DNA from: Pleurotus djamor
Lineage: Eukaryota; Basidiomycota; Agaricomycetes; Agaricales; Pleurotaceae
Direction: 5' to 3'
Length of the DNA stretch: 41,295 nt
Assembly: GCA_029747585.1 (NCBI GenBank)
Contig: JAPEVF010000397.1
Location: 1 to 41,295 of the forward strand
The notes beneath the pieces were generated by a model. That model saw only the letters and a list, made by a program, of their open reading frames with translations, made no database searches and was not told the origin of the DNA. Below, piece by piece: positions 29,803 to 40,380 of this stretch. The first letter of the stretch is position 1. Each line of letters opens with the position of its first letter. The position numbers and the translations under genes were made by a program.

Positions 29803-31527
29803 ATGACAGCGACACTTACCTCGACTCCCACCGCGATTTTTGCAACATCTTCAAGTAGCTCATCGTCGTCTCGCATCGTTCGCTTTGAGAGCGAATGTGT
29901 ACTCATACCAGAGACGCAACGCACGCCGAAGAAACACATCGTTGCTACCAAAACGTACTCTGTTCCATTATGGAAGCGCAGAAACAGTGGAGGCGGATTC
30001 GAGTCGGGCGACGACTTCAGCTCTTCAATGGGCTTGTCGTCTTCGCCCGAGGACACCCATATTGTCTTGAAACTTCCTCTGCCAAGGTTTGTTGGTGATT
30101 TTAGGGCGCATATATCTGGTCATTGACAAGAGAACACGTTCAGTTTCAACATACATTCTAGGCGCAGGTCACCAACTCGGTCTCCGACAATAAAACCTCT
30201 TTTGCCTTGCATACGGCATACAGCGTCGGGTCATTTCCTAGTGTCACCCTCGTCCCCGATACGAAATCGTAGACCGAGAACGCCTACGCGAAGCCCGTCT
30301 CTTCCATTACCAACAACCGACAGGAAACTTTCCCCCGGACCTACCTCACCAACGACGATACCTCTCCGAGCATGTTGTCCTGATTGCTTCCATATCACCG
30401 AAGAATGTATGAAGGAGGGCGAAGACTGGAAGGAAAAGTTTACGAGAGGAGCAAGAAGACGGCGTAGCTCGAGCTTGGATTCCCATGACCTGCCCATCCG
30501 ACCACCGTCACCTACGGCGAGTTGCGCTGGCCGTATTTTAAGCGGACTGGATTTGCCCTCCAGTGGTTTCTCCGCTGTCACCTGTCCGTCCAAAGCCTCT
30601 GCGGCCGTGATCACCTCGAAATTCGCAGGTGCAGGGCCGTGTCGCATTGCGGTTGATGAAGTCGATAGGAAACGACGATCAGACCCGCCCACCGGTTCTT
30701 TTCCTCCTACTCGCACTCGCGAAGCCTCGTATTCGTCAATCGACTCGGAGTCGTCTGTTGCGAGTTCAGTTGGCGATCTCTACTCACCTAGCGAGAAGCC
30801 AAGAGCGTCCCCTATCGCTGAGATCGATGAGGATGAGGACCAGTTATTCCCATTGCCCTCTCCTCGCCGCTCTCCCAATGCCTCGCCCGTACCCGGCTCC
30901 CATCGCTCCGGGTCTCGCTCGCCAAGTATTCGGTCGACAAATAGCGCACCTCCATCTCCAGCAAGCAGCATACCCCCGTCGCCAAACGGCTCTACTTCTT
31001 GTCTGAATAGATCCGGATGTTCCTCCCGTGACAGCCTACCCAGCATTTCTTCGGTTTCTGACGAAGGCACTGGACCCAGGAGGAAATGCAAGCGAAAGAG
31101 TAGCAAGTGCGAGAAGGGCTTTCTTTCGCCGCCGGATTCTTCGAGGGCCCGTGGTGATTTGGGAAGTCGAGTTGAAGAGGAAGAGGAAGTCCCCATCCTT
31201 GCTGCCCCGACACCTCGCCGGCCACGCTCAATCCCAGACGCAGATGATTTATCCACACCCATAGCTTCAGCGACGGTCTTCCCTTCCTCTGCTCCGTCTC
31301 CGACGTCACCCCTTCGATCCCGATCCCCTTCGACCAAAATGCGAGATTATGATGGAACACCTACCAGGACTGCGCGCAGTATATCCTCCAGCAGCTCCAA
31401 GCGCTCCCGAAGTGCGAGTGCGCAAGATGGCAAGCGTCGTAGGCCCTCCTTCTCGATACCGAGCCCATCACATATCTTCTCCGATATGTTGAAGGGGGTC
31501 AGTTCGATGGGGGGTGTTACGCACTAA
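29803..31527 (+). CDS. Ser/Pro-rich intrinsically disordered basidiomycete protein
   Basis: Function unknown. Two exons, 29803-30086 and 30162-31527, joined by a GT-AG intron that keeps frame (LPLPR then RRSPTRSP); 549 residues. The ATG at 29,803 is chosen because an in-frame TTG is the only earlier start-like codon. The N-terminus has a Ser run and a segment IVRFESECVLIP...KTYSVPLWKRR. The one Cys-containing conserved-looking patch is RACCPDCFHITEECMKEGEDW followed by ARRRRSSSLD, which could bind metal or be a docking motif. The rest is SP/TP-rich with basic clusters (RRKCKRKSSKCEKG, KRRRPSF), suggestive of a nuclear phosphoprotein. It ends FSDMLKGVSSMGGVTH. Overlapping minus-strand frames are shadows. 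The gene structure is well supported, the role is not. Confidence 0.8.
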
Positions 31528-32746
31528 TGTCAGGAAGAAAGAGGATGTGGGGTTGATGGAAGTGATGAGTCGTTTTAAGGGGACCCACCTGGGTGTCCGG
31601 GAAGAACGCGCGTATCATACCATCATCGGCAGCCACATTGCCCTCATCCTCCACCTCCACCTACCTCCTGAACCACCATTGCGGGCCTCATACCAACCTC
31701 CCATTGCTTGGGGGGATTTTCCCGTGCCATTGGCGATCCAGCTTTGTTTTATAGCGGAAACATTGTATTTTATCCGACTCGACACGTTTTACTCATCCCG
31801 TCGGAACCGCTCCTGGGGCAGCCATCTGACTCATCCCATCGTGTCACCATTTACCCTGTCAACAACCACCAATATCCCATTACTACTACCTTTTTACGAC
31901 GCTTAATGATCTTTCACGACAACATATCCTTCGGTCTTTCCTCGACGACGTTGACAACCAAAGCCCAAGGCGCTACTTACCCTTCGCTGACGCCCTGCTC
32001 ATCATCGAGTATGGTCAACCTGCTAGCTCTTCTCTCTACCACCGCCCACCCATCCATATTTCCTCCTCTTGATACCCATGTCTATAATCGTGTACATGTG
32101 TATATGGTCACCCCATGCTAGTTATGGTTGTCGCTCCTTCCAGTCCTGCGTTTTCTTTTCCTTTGCTCTCTCCCCGGAAGTTTTATTGGTATTATTTGTA
32201 TTGTATCACAACCAATGGTTAATTTTCCGTTTTCCACCGTGTTTTGTTCTTGTGTTTCCTTTTGCCGCCGCTCAAGCGTGGAAGTAGATTGATGCAAGCT
32301 TCAACGCTCAATCAACGCTCAATGTCAACGTTCACGCTCAGCCTTTTGACAAGGAGAGCTGGCAATGCAAAGTCTGTGCTCCACGTTACTTCAAGGAGAC
32401 CTCCGACTAACCTCTGATATTTTCCCTGTAGAGTGATATTGCTTGCCATTGAGACTCTGACCTCAGATGTTGGCCTCATCGGAACAGCCTCCAACGATTA
32501 CTCTTCATCTCCCACGTCCGCAACATGATCATTCCTCTTACATATGAGTTCATCCTTACTGCCATCAAACACATCAATTAAAATCTAGCAATACCATTCC
32601 AAGCAGGAGGACATTCGAAAACGTTGTGGAGCTTCGATCCACTGCATAGGTAAGTGGTCCTTGGCTTTATATAGAGTAGTCGCAGCGTTCACGGGCTCAT
32701 CTTAGGAGGACACAGCGGCAAAGATCTGGCCCAAAGATTTTCGAGT
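31528..32746. other. Pyrimidine-rich intergenic region
   Basis: Region between the disordered-protein stop and the kinase stop on the other strand. C/T-rich sequence immediately after the stop may be 3' UTR. Around 32,305-32,340 a short run repeats CAACGCTCAA. No credible ORF on either strand. Confidence 0.55.
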
Positions 32747-33784
32747 CTAGTAGGCAACGTATCTACAACGATTGGCCGTGCTATCGCCAAAGAATGTTCG
32801 GGGCACCAATAGATCAAGATGCCTCTGAAATGTAAGCAAACCGTCCCGATGTTCTTTCCAACTTTCAGAGGACCACGAAAGCGGCGCCCTGGTGACTTCT
32901 TCATACAGATAGAGCATTGGACGAATCCACTCTTGCCCCAATTGTTGGAACGACTCCACACCGTATTCATCATCGAAATAGTAACGAATGGCCGATTTGG
33001 TTCTCTGATGCTTGTCAATGTCGTAGCAGGTCTCCCAAGATGCCAAGTCGCGCTGTGTCGACCTCTTTCGCTTCGATCCCGGCTCACAATGATTCACCAC
33101 CCAGATGAGGACGTAGAGAAAGGCTTCAAGATCGTAACGATACTGATATTGAGGTATCTCAACGCGCTCGAACCTTTCCTCTACGAGAATACAATCTGAA
33201 GCGGCGAAAGTGTTGTTTGGGGGGGNAATTTAGGGAACATCCATCGAGCAGTCAATATCATTCACATAGTCAACGTGCCGTCCATGGTCCAAGTCGTTTA
33301 GAATGGCGAGGGGCTCAGATACTCTACACTCTTGAGCTAGGTCTGAAAGCTTGAGGGCTTTGACGACCTCACTTGCTGCACTTTCAACATCTGGGGGTTG
33401 ATATCGTAAAACCCCTTGCTTGTAGGCGAAGTAATGCCCTAAAAATCGCAGCGAGGGATAGAGGGTCATTAAAGTGAATAAATAAAAATGGAGTGAACTA
33501 ACGTTTGAAGAGGTCAATGAAAGCATACTTGAACTCCTCGACTGAGTCGACTTCCCAGACAGTCTTGTAAGACTGGGGGATGCATAAAAGTGACAGCAAG
33601 GATGTTGCCGTCGCTGGAGCTTTGGACGAAAGTGAAAAGTTGCTGTTGACCATGTCAACTTGAACTGGAGGGGCGGGTAGTGAATGACTCGTTGGTGGTG
33701 GTTATTGCTGTTTGCAAAATAGTTGGCGCGGGCGCTTTTTCGACAACTTTTTTCGCAACCATATATGACATCTTCGGTGACCCA
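32747..33784 (-). pseudogene. FunK1-type fungal kinase, probably defective
   Basis: FunK1 kinases are a protein kinase-like family expanded in mushrooms. Visible family blocks in transcript order: IWVTEDVIYGC, IPQSYKTVWEVDSVEEFKYAF (end of the N-lobe linker), an intron (33,502-33,439), HYFAYKQGVLRYQPPD, then LAILNDLDHGRHVDY (DFG-equivalent) and RYDLEAFLYVLIWVVNHCEP, ending at a stop at 32,747. Problems: the first block is in a different frame from the second with no intron to join them; the expected HRDxSxxN catalytic loop after GVL is absent, as if about a dozen residues were deleted in frame; and a TAA lies near 33,230 beside an N in a G-run (33,226). So it looks like a decayed copy, though the last break could be sequencing error. 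No start codon is chosen. Confidence 0.66.
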
Positions 33785-34483
33785 TATCTTCACATTGACA
33801 AATCGGAGGGACTTGATTCCAGCGTACAAACTGCTTGAAATCCTTTCAGCCAGGGCGCCCCGTTATTTCCAGGGACCAAAAAAGATTTTCCCGGAACCTG
33901 ACCCCGCTCGTCACCCTCCACGTCGCACACCATCATGCCCTCAAGCTGTTGACCATCCTCCAAGCTTCATATCCATCCATTGGAGCAGAAATTGTGTCCG
34001 TACTCGAAGACCGCCTCTTCCGAGACGTCCGGTGACCAAAAGGCAACTCAACAAAATGGCAATGAACCCGAAAAGAAACCCTGGGGCGCCCTAGAGTGAG
34101 AATCAATGAAAAATATTTGTCTGTAGCAGAAGGTGATCCGATCCCATGTTCGTGAGTTATGCGTCACGGAAGGTGTCAGATGGAATGCGTATTTTGTCGT
34201 GAAAAAAGCGCCGGCGCCATCTATTTATAACTCAAAGGACAAAGCTTGGACCAGAGTTGCGATAGGGACGCAAACCCCCGAAGGCCAGGTTCGACAACTC
34301 CCCCTCTGCTCTCCGAAATGTTCGGCTTCACAAGATCAAGTTTTGAACTCAGATACATAGATTCATAGAGTTTAAATCTAAGGGTACAGGATAAAACAAG
34401 CCGATGAAGGTGCCACTCTGCCCTAGCACCACGTTCGCAAATAACATAATAACTTCTTCTACGCCGACCAATCTAGCAAAGTA
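33785..34483. other. Intergenic region upstream of the kinase remnant
   Basis: About 700 bp. Plus-strand frames at 33,723-34,094 and 34,133-34,360 have no recognisable features. Nothing further seen. Confidence 0.5.
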
Positions 34484-35086
34484 CTAGAATTGAAGTGGTT
34501 GATAGGTCACTTTCGGTGGGAAAGATGCCTTGAGATGAGCCATTGAAACCTCTTCCCGAGTAAGCACACCTTGTTTCTGTGCTTCATTCAAGAGGGCCAT
34601 GCACCAGTCTTGACAACGTGCACCGAATCTTTGCACAGGTATGCCCTTTGCGATGCGTTCTAACACTTTAAGCTGCTCCATGCTGAGCTCGGCTACCCGG
34701 ATGGTAACCCTCTCGAATTTATTTTTCTCCGTGAATTCCTCGATCCCACCGCAGGTCGTCGATGGATCTTCTTGAATGTCCTCGTGGTTGTGGAGGTGGT
34801 GTTCAGGATCTCGTGAGCTGCCGTAGAAGCTGCGGCTAGGGGAACGGTCGGTCCAGGAGAGACACCAGTGGTGTTCGCGTCCGTATTGTTTGGCACCGGC
34901 GTTGGGAACGGGAGGGATTATGTAGAGGTTCAATTGAGTTAGACCTTCGTTCTCGAAAGCTGGTAGAGAGCAAGTCTGGACCGGAGATGTCATGAAGGAC
35001 GGCCTGGGCGTGAAGAACGGTGTAGGGGGGATCTCTGGGCTGGGAGATCGAGCGAGGCGCGGCGACAAAGACCTGAATGAGCACAT
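34484..35086 (-). CDS. Small hypothetical basidiomycete protein (DUF6914-like in style)
   Basis: Single-exon frame of 200 codons from the ATG at 35,086, with stops just upstream. The N-terminal 40 residues are Ser/Pro-rich. Then come LNLYIIPPVPNAGAKQYG, HHWCLSWTD (a core strand of small proteins common in agaricomycetes, where WxLxW is often followed by a basic tail), and a helical C-terminus: VTIRVAELSMEQLKVLERIA, then QRFGARCQDWCMALLNEAQK and GVLTREEV. The pattern of an aromatic strand, then LE...CQ.W...LL..A...G matches small basidiomycete families such as DUF6914, whose function is unknown. This is recall of a pattern and not a search result. It is flanked by non-coding DNA on both sides. 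Confidence 0.62.
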   Translation of the reverse strand: MCSFRSLSPRLARSPSPEIPPTPFFTPRPSFMTSPVQTCSLPAFENEGLTQLNLYIIPPVPNAGAKQYGREHHWCLSWTDRSPSRSFYGSSRDPEHHLHNHEDIQEDPSTTCGGIEEFTEKNKFERVTIRVAELSMEQLKVLERIAKGIPVQRFGARCQDWCMALLNEAQKQGVLTREEVSMAHLKASFPPKVTYQPLQF

Positions 35087-35804
35087 CGTTTGGTACTTGA
35101 AGCGAAGGCTTATTAGATAGACTGTTGTGGAGGTTGGAGACGATAGAGTAGAGAGCCCCCGTCATGCTACTTAAATACCATGAGTTGCCTGTACGAGAGA
35201 GGCCCAATAGTTGCTATCCATGATAGTCAAAGCAACGTCGAAGCGGGTAAGTTTCCTCTCTGGGATTGTTCAAGAATGAGATACGGACGCATTGAGAAGA
35301 TTGGGAGGATTCAATGCGTCGGGCAAAGCCATCCATCCGACAAAGCGAGGTTCAAGGTGAGACATGTTTCCTAAAGAGGCGGGGAATGTGAGTTCCTATA
35401 TAGGCTCAAGACAATGTCAGCACGGAGCCACTATATGAGCTCAATTTCTCACCCTTGTGTCAAAGACCTTCATTTACTCTCGGCGGCAAGGACTATCATA
35501 GTTTCATGGTTCTTATGTACGGTGGGATCAGTCCAGTTTCTGAGTGTGTGTGTTGTTGTAAAGAATACTGGTGGAGAGAGAAACCGAGAGCGAGCGAGCC
35601 ACTGAGAATCATAACCAAAGCACACTATAGGATAGCTCGAGAGGCCAGGAGCCAGGGGTAGAGAAGGATGCATATTGTGATGTCCTCGAGTCATTGACCG
35701 CCGGGAGAAGTCAGAAAACGACTGAGGAGAGCAACTCTGATTAATGTTACAAGTCCTGGAATATTCAGCTAGGACTAACAAAGATGAGTAGAAGCGAACT
35801 CATT
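35087..35804. other. Intergenic region between the small protein and SET gene A
   Basis: About 700 bp, mostly the promoter side of the small protein and the 3' flank of SET gene A. Frames on plus (35,180-35,661) show nothing recognisable. Confidence 0.5.
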
Positions 35805-37740
35805 TCAAGACCTTTTCATCCCTTTCCCTTTGCCTTTCCCAATTTTCTTCGACGCAATGCGAATCGTCATCATATGCGTATGCGGCTCGTCATCATGGAT
35901 ATAATCGGTCTTATCAAGGAGGCGCCTCTTCTCCAGATAATCCCAGGCCGTAGCATCATCCCCCAGCGCCGTGTAGATGAGCGCGAGATGGAATAGCACC
36001 CGCCTGTAAGCAGGGTGTCCTTGTTGTCCTTCTTTTTCAATGAGCTCAAGCAGACCCATCGTCGGTTTCAGGAGGAGATCGTCTGGAAGGGCGGGATTCG
36101 TGCACCATTTCATGATCGAGGAGACGTTTTCTTTGTCCTTGACGGCGTCCAACCTGGGGAGGTATGACTGAGGTGATGAACAGGCTTTGCAGTCGCAGGT
36201 GATTCGGTAGCCCTGCATAAGGCCTTTGCGTTTCTCATATGGCGTGCTGTTTCCCATGTAGGTGGTCGTGATTTCTTCACCTTTTGCGATGGGTCGAAGG
36301 GCGTAGAGTTGCCGAGAAACGGATACGGGGTCCCATGTGCTCGTGGCATTGTGGCTGCAACTATTCGGGATGATGTCAAAGATCAGCGTGTACATGATAT
36401 CAAGGGAGAGTTTGCGAACCTGTGGTTGACGCGCGACAGGTTGTTGAAGACAGAGGAGTAAGGGAACTCTATGGAAATCGTGAATTATTACAATGTGCAG
36501 AAACGTCGACAAGCAAGTGAGGACGAACCAGTTTCCCCTTTCGCGAAATGGATCAGAAAACCATTAGTCCTCACAATCCCCATCAACGGCGGACAGGGCG
36601 GAGAGACTTCGTCGGTATGGCAGTTAGAAAGCGCCAGGAACTGACTGCGGTTCGGTTCGTCCATCCTTTCCACAGCTTGCTCAAGCATCCTCTCTATGTA
36701 GGCGAAAGACTCCTCCTTGGCTTTTACTAGGTATGATTGGTACGACGGATCGTTAGGATTTTCAGGCCGAGGAACAGAGGTTCGTCCGGTCACGCAACAG
36801 ATGAGCAACGGGCGTTCGCTAGCGATCATATCTCCCAAAGCGTAGTCACGCGTCGCGACCATGCCCATCCCGCGACCACTGATGTCCTTGATGACGAACC
36901 CGCCCATAGTTGGCTCTCGGGGGAGTGGGTGCGGGTATCCAGGTACGTCGACCAAGAGGCGTTTATCATCCATTGACTTGAAGATACACTCCGTTTGTCC
37001 ATCGAGTCGTTCGCCAGGATATCCCGATTGGGGTTGAGAAGAAAAGACAACGATGGTATTGAAAGGGTTTCCGTCTTTATCGCATACAGATTTGGGAGCC
37101 GCTGAGGGATGATGGGAAAGAGTATTATACTTCCCAACCCCAAAATCTAGAGTACGTTGGAAGAGACTGGGTTGGCCCTCATCAAATGACAAGGTACGAA
37201 AACGCGCACCTCGCCCTGAGTTAAGGTCGGCTTCAAGCTGAGCATTGAACTTGTCAGTCATAGCTAAGAACCTGGGGTCGAAAGTAACGGTTTCTTCGTT
37301 GAGTCTTGCCCTTCTCCGCTCTTCTTCTTTTCCTTGAGCCGCTTCCGCCGCTGCACGAGCCAAAGTCATAGTCTTGAACTGAGCAAGCAGCTGTGATACT
37401 ACAAAGCAACCCCTGCAGGTCAGAAGGTTCGTGACAAGTTCGAAGAGAACTCGTACATTTTTCCTTGGATTCTGCGGTAGAATGTAAATTTTCTTAAGCC
37501 TCAAGAGAACATGGCTACATGGCAAGACCTTACATACCGTTCGCGGACTTGCTTGGTTTGGTTGATGTTGAAGCCTCTTTCTCTGACATTTTGGCGAGGA
37601 CAGCCTCGACTAGAGTACACCGATGAGAGGTGGTCTCGAAGATGGATAGTGCACTCACGGCAAGTCGTCACATCCTCAGCCGAATTGAGGGGATAGTACA
37701 TCCCGGTCTCTTCGCCCATCGGTACCGGGACTCCAGGCAT
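35805..37740 (-). CDS. SET-domain protein, paralogue A
   Basis: Putative protein-lysine methyltransferase. Exons: 37740-37659, 37609-37538, 37471-37457 (15 nt), 37398-36529, 36468-36420, 36360-35805; all GT-AG, in frame, 547 residues. The N-terminus has an Ala/Glu/Arg-rich helix (ARAAAEAAQGKEEERRRARL). The SET fold begins at SGRGMGMVATRDYALGDMIA (about residue 230), continues through LGDMIASERPLL, SNCHTDE and the catalytic FNNLSRVNHSCSHNATSTWD, in which the NHSC motif is split by an intron, and YALRPIAKGEEITTTYMG. A post-SET-like ITCDCKAC follows, then a helical C-terminal part (HPAYRRVLFHLALIYTALGD) and a Lys/Gly tail. There is no MYND zinc finger, unlike SMYD proteins, whose layout it otherwise resembles. 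The target is unknown. It lies 382 bp from paralogue B, same strand. Confidence 0.87.
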
Positions 37741-38122
37741 GGTTGAAGCAGTGGCGATGGTGATGGTCCGAAGATGAAGAGATGCGAGGGCGTGGATATT
37801 TCAGCATCAAAAGAACAATGGGAGCAAGAGCAGGTCAGGTGGCTCAGTGGCTTCCTATCTAAGTTTATCACCCTGCATCAAGGTTAAGCTTTGTCGACGT
37901 TCTTCCTTTGTCTTCTTGCAATTTTGCTTCAGGATCGGCATCGCCCAGGCAGGGCTTCGTCGCTGGTTTGTTCCGAGGATCTCTTATCGTGCAAGCGCAA
38001 GGCCCTCCAAACCAACACGCATAATATTTGCACTTCAAACCTAGGAGGAAGTAGTATACTGGACCCATCTGAGGATGAGGCCACCACACGGAGATGGAGC
38101 GGATTAGACATGCGTCGCGGAC
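37741..38122. other. Intergenic region between SET paralogues A and B
   Basis: 382 bp between the stop of B and the start of A, both on minus; it should contain the promoter of A. Short frames on both strands are not credible genes. No TATA-like element can be assigned. Confidence 0.5.
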
Positions 38123-39643
38123 TCACAGGCGCAGCCCCTGCGCCTTGTCAGCCATCTTCGATTTCGAAGCGATGCCCTTCAGAACCCTCGTCAACGACTC
38201 CTCTTGCAGCGAGTCATGTATCTTGTCCCATACCAGCCGCTTTTTCAAGTACATCAGACCCGTAGTTTCGGCACCAAGCGCGGTGTAGATGCATGCCAGG
38301 TGAAACAACACTTTAGGATACGCATCATGCGCTTGTTGACCTTCATCTTCGATAAGCCTATGCATGGTCATGGCTGGCTTCAGAAGGAGGTCGGCGGGTA
38401 ACGCAGGGTTAGAGCACCATCTAACGATCGCGGGCAAGCTGTCTTTGACTGCGTTCAATCTGAGCAGGAAGCTCTTCGGGTCCCTACAGGCTTTGCAACG
38501 ACATTGGAACTTGTAGTAGCTCAGAAGTTGGTCTCGCTCAGAAAATGGCGTGGAGAGAGGGATGTAATGAACTGTTATTGCTTCCCCAGGAGCGATAGGT
38601 CGGATCGCATAGAGTTGGCGGGAAAGGGAGACAGGATCCCACTTGTCGACAGCGTTCGGGCTGCAACTAAGGAGCGAGATAGTACAGGGTGAGACGGAGG
38701 GAATATGGGACTAGGAGGGGTGCTTGCCTGTGGTTGACGCGAGAGAGTTGGTCTTGGACACAACCGTACTGTTCTCCGGCTAGAATCCATCCAATGTCAG
38801 TTGAACGTCACAAAGGCCTACGGTTACGCAGGGCGTACCTGGGTCTTTCGACATGAAATGGATACCGAATGAATTCGTTTGAGCGATTCCCAGTAGTTTC
38901 GGACATTCCTCATCGACGTGACAATTATGCAACCCCAAATAACGCGTACGACTGAAGGGGTTCATCCGTTTGAGAGCCAACTCCAGCGTATTTTCGAGCG
39001 CTGCTAGAGCAGCCATACGCGGATTTTTTTGGCCAGTGGTGTCAATAGGGAAAGCTCTTGGGAAGATAAGCAGAGGGCGCTCGCTTTCGATCATATCTCC
39101 ATAGGCAAAGATGCGACCTGCGAACATCCCGCTACCCATGCCGGGCACGTCCCTGATGGCGAATGAGAGTAAAGTCGGCTCACGCGGGATGGGTTTTGGA
39201 TAGCCAGGGATATCCGTCAAGAGACTCTTGTGATGGAGCGATAAAAGGATGCAGGCAGTGTTGTTGTCCATCCATATGGTGGGATAATTGGGCGGTTGGA
39301 GCGTGACGAGGACCCCGTCTTCCCCTGGTTTCAGAGTAGTCCCAGGAGGCATGGCTAAGAGGATAGTCGCCTTCAGACACAATTCGCTGGCCAAGCACGA
39401 TAAGGAAAACATGCACGAACGTTTTATTGCTTGGTTTGCCTTGTTGCTGAGACTTTCAGCGAGTGCACGAAATTTGGGATCAGCATTATATCCTTCTTTG
39501 TTTTCAAGCTGACCCATCGAGAAGGCGTTCATGCTTTGAAACAGTGCCATCACTGCGCATTGCGTAAATCCCAGAGAGAAATATAGGTACATGGATGATC
39601 AAAACTCACTAGTGGGATCGAGGTTGGGGGTTGTACCGTCCAT
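38123..39643 (-). CDS. SET-domain protein, paralogue B
   Basis: Paralogue of A. Exons: 39643-39610, 39552-38839, 38779-38728, 38666-38123; in frame, 447 residues. Start MDGTTPNLDPTM. The SET part runs from PREPTLLSFAIRDVPGMGSG and FAYGDMIESERPLLIFP through GLHNCHVDEECPKLLGIAQT, QLSRVNH|SCSPNAVDKWD and LYAIRPIAPGEAITVHYIP, with post-SET-like FQCRCKACRD. The C-terminal helices (AHDAYPKVLFHLACIYTALG, LKKRLVWDK) align with those of A. The intron inside NHSC is at the same codon as in A but starts with GC, not GT (CACAG|GCAAGC), a known minor donor type. The N-terminal helical part of A is shorter here. No MYND finger. Target unknown. Confidence 0.87.
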
Positions 39644-39772
39644 CGCGTAGCAGGCGTTCCCAGCACCGAGCAGTCAGCAAGAGAGTCTTCGAAGCCGTGC
39701 CGTTTATCAGTGGGGAGAACCAAGCAATTTTCGATCTGTTCCTTCATCAGGTGTCGCCCATCGTTCTTCGAT

Positions 39773-40296
39773 TTAGCTCAACCACGAGGCTGAACTTCCA
39801 TGGACTGTGTCCCAGAAAAGCTTGAAGTGCCCCGAGGTGGTGCCGAAGCATTGCGGACCCAAATTTATATAACATATGGGAATATTTGGGGGATCCTGGA
39901 GAGATCGCTGTATCATTGATGAAGGTGAAGATGTACGTTGAGGACGAGCAGGGACTCTGCCCTCAGAGGCGAAGATACTGACCGTGAGAACTAAAACTCC
40001 CACAGTCGCAATCATTCTGCGCCGCAATGTCCAGGTTCGCTTTGGCCATTTCCAAGTCAAACTTTCAACAAAGACATCTTGCTCAGACTGTTCACTCGGG
40101 CGGCAGCATTCTCAACGGCAGCATTCATCAACGCTTTTATACCACGTCTCAGACTGGAAAATTTGAACCATGACGTCGGACCCTTCCCCACGTTCCAAAG
40201 CTTAAATATGATGGGTTGACTTCGATTGTCCTGACCAGACAAGGGCACGCGGTACTGCCCAGTTTTGCTGATAAAGACCACATCGCAAGTCACCAC
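39773..40296 (-). CDS. Possible small spliced ORF between SET paralogues B and C
   Basis: Not recognised. The 40,296-40,057 frame (MVTCDVVFISKTGQYRVPLS ... VENAAARVNSLSKM) has a coding look and overlaps a second frame that continues LEMAKANLDIAAQNDCDC. A third, at 40,060-39,773, reads IPICYINLGPQCFGTTSGHF. A GT-AG intron (GTTTGAC to GGCGCAG) could join the first two, but I could not confirm a single gene. It may be a decayed gene, or the divergent promoter region of B and C may merely contain open frames by chance. Confidence 0.3.
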
Positions 40297-40380
40297 TGCG
40301 ACTCACCAGCAGGGACGTCGCTCCTCTGAGCCACACCCCGATCTTGTGGGCACCATTCAAGTCCGACCTGAGACTCTCCA

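Noticed and set aside
29640..30056. 138-codon minus-strand ORF opposite the disordered protein
   Set aside because: Antisense shadow of exon 1 of the Ser/Pro-rich gene, which has a good start and splice.
30231..31360. Several long open frames antisense to or out of frame with the Ser/Pro-rich gene
   Set aside because: GC-rich biased codons keep other frames open; only the 29,803-31,527 frame joins across an intron.
32689..33087. 132-codon minus-strand ORF overlapping the kinase C-lobe
   Set aside because: The neighbouring frame has the FunK1 motif RYDLEAFLYVLIWV; this one has none.
36826..37143. 105-codon minus-strand ORF within SET gene A
   Set aside because: Out-of-frame shadow of exon 4.
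37868..38126. Short ORFs in the SET A/B spacer on both strands
   Set aside because: All are under 75 codons, overlap one another and show no recognisable feature.
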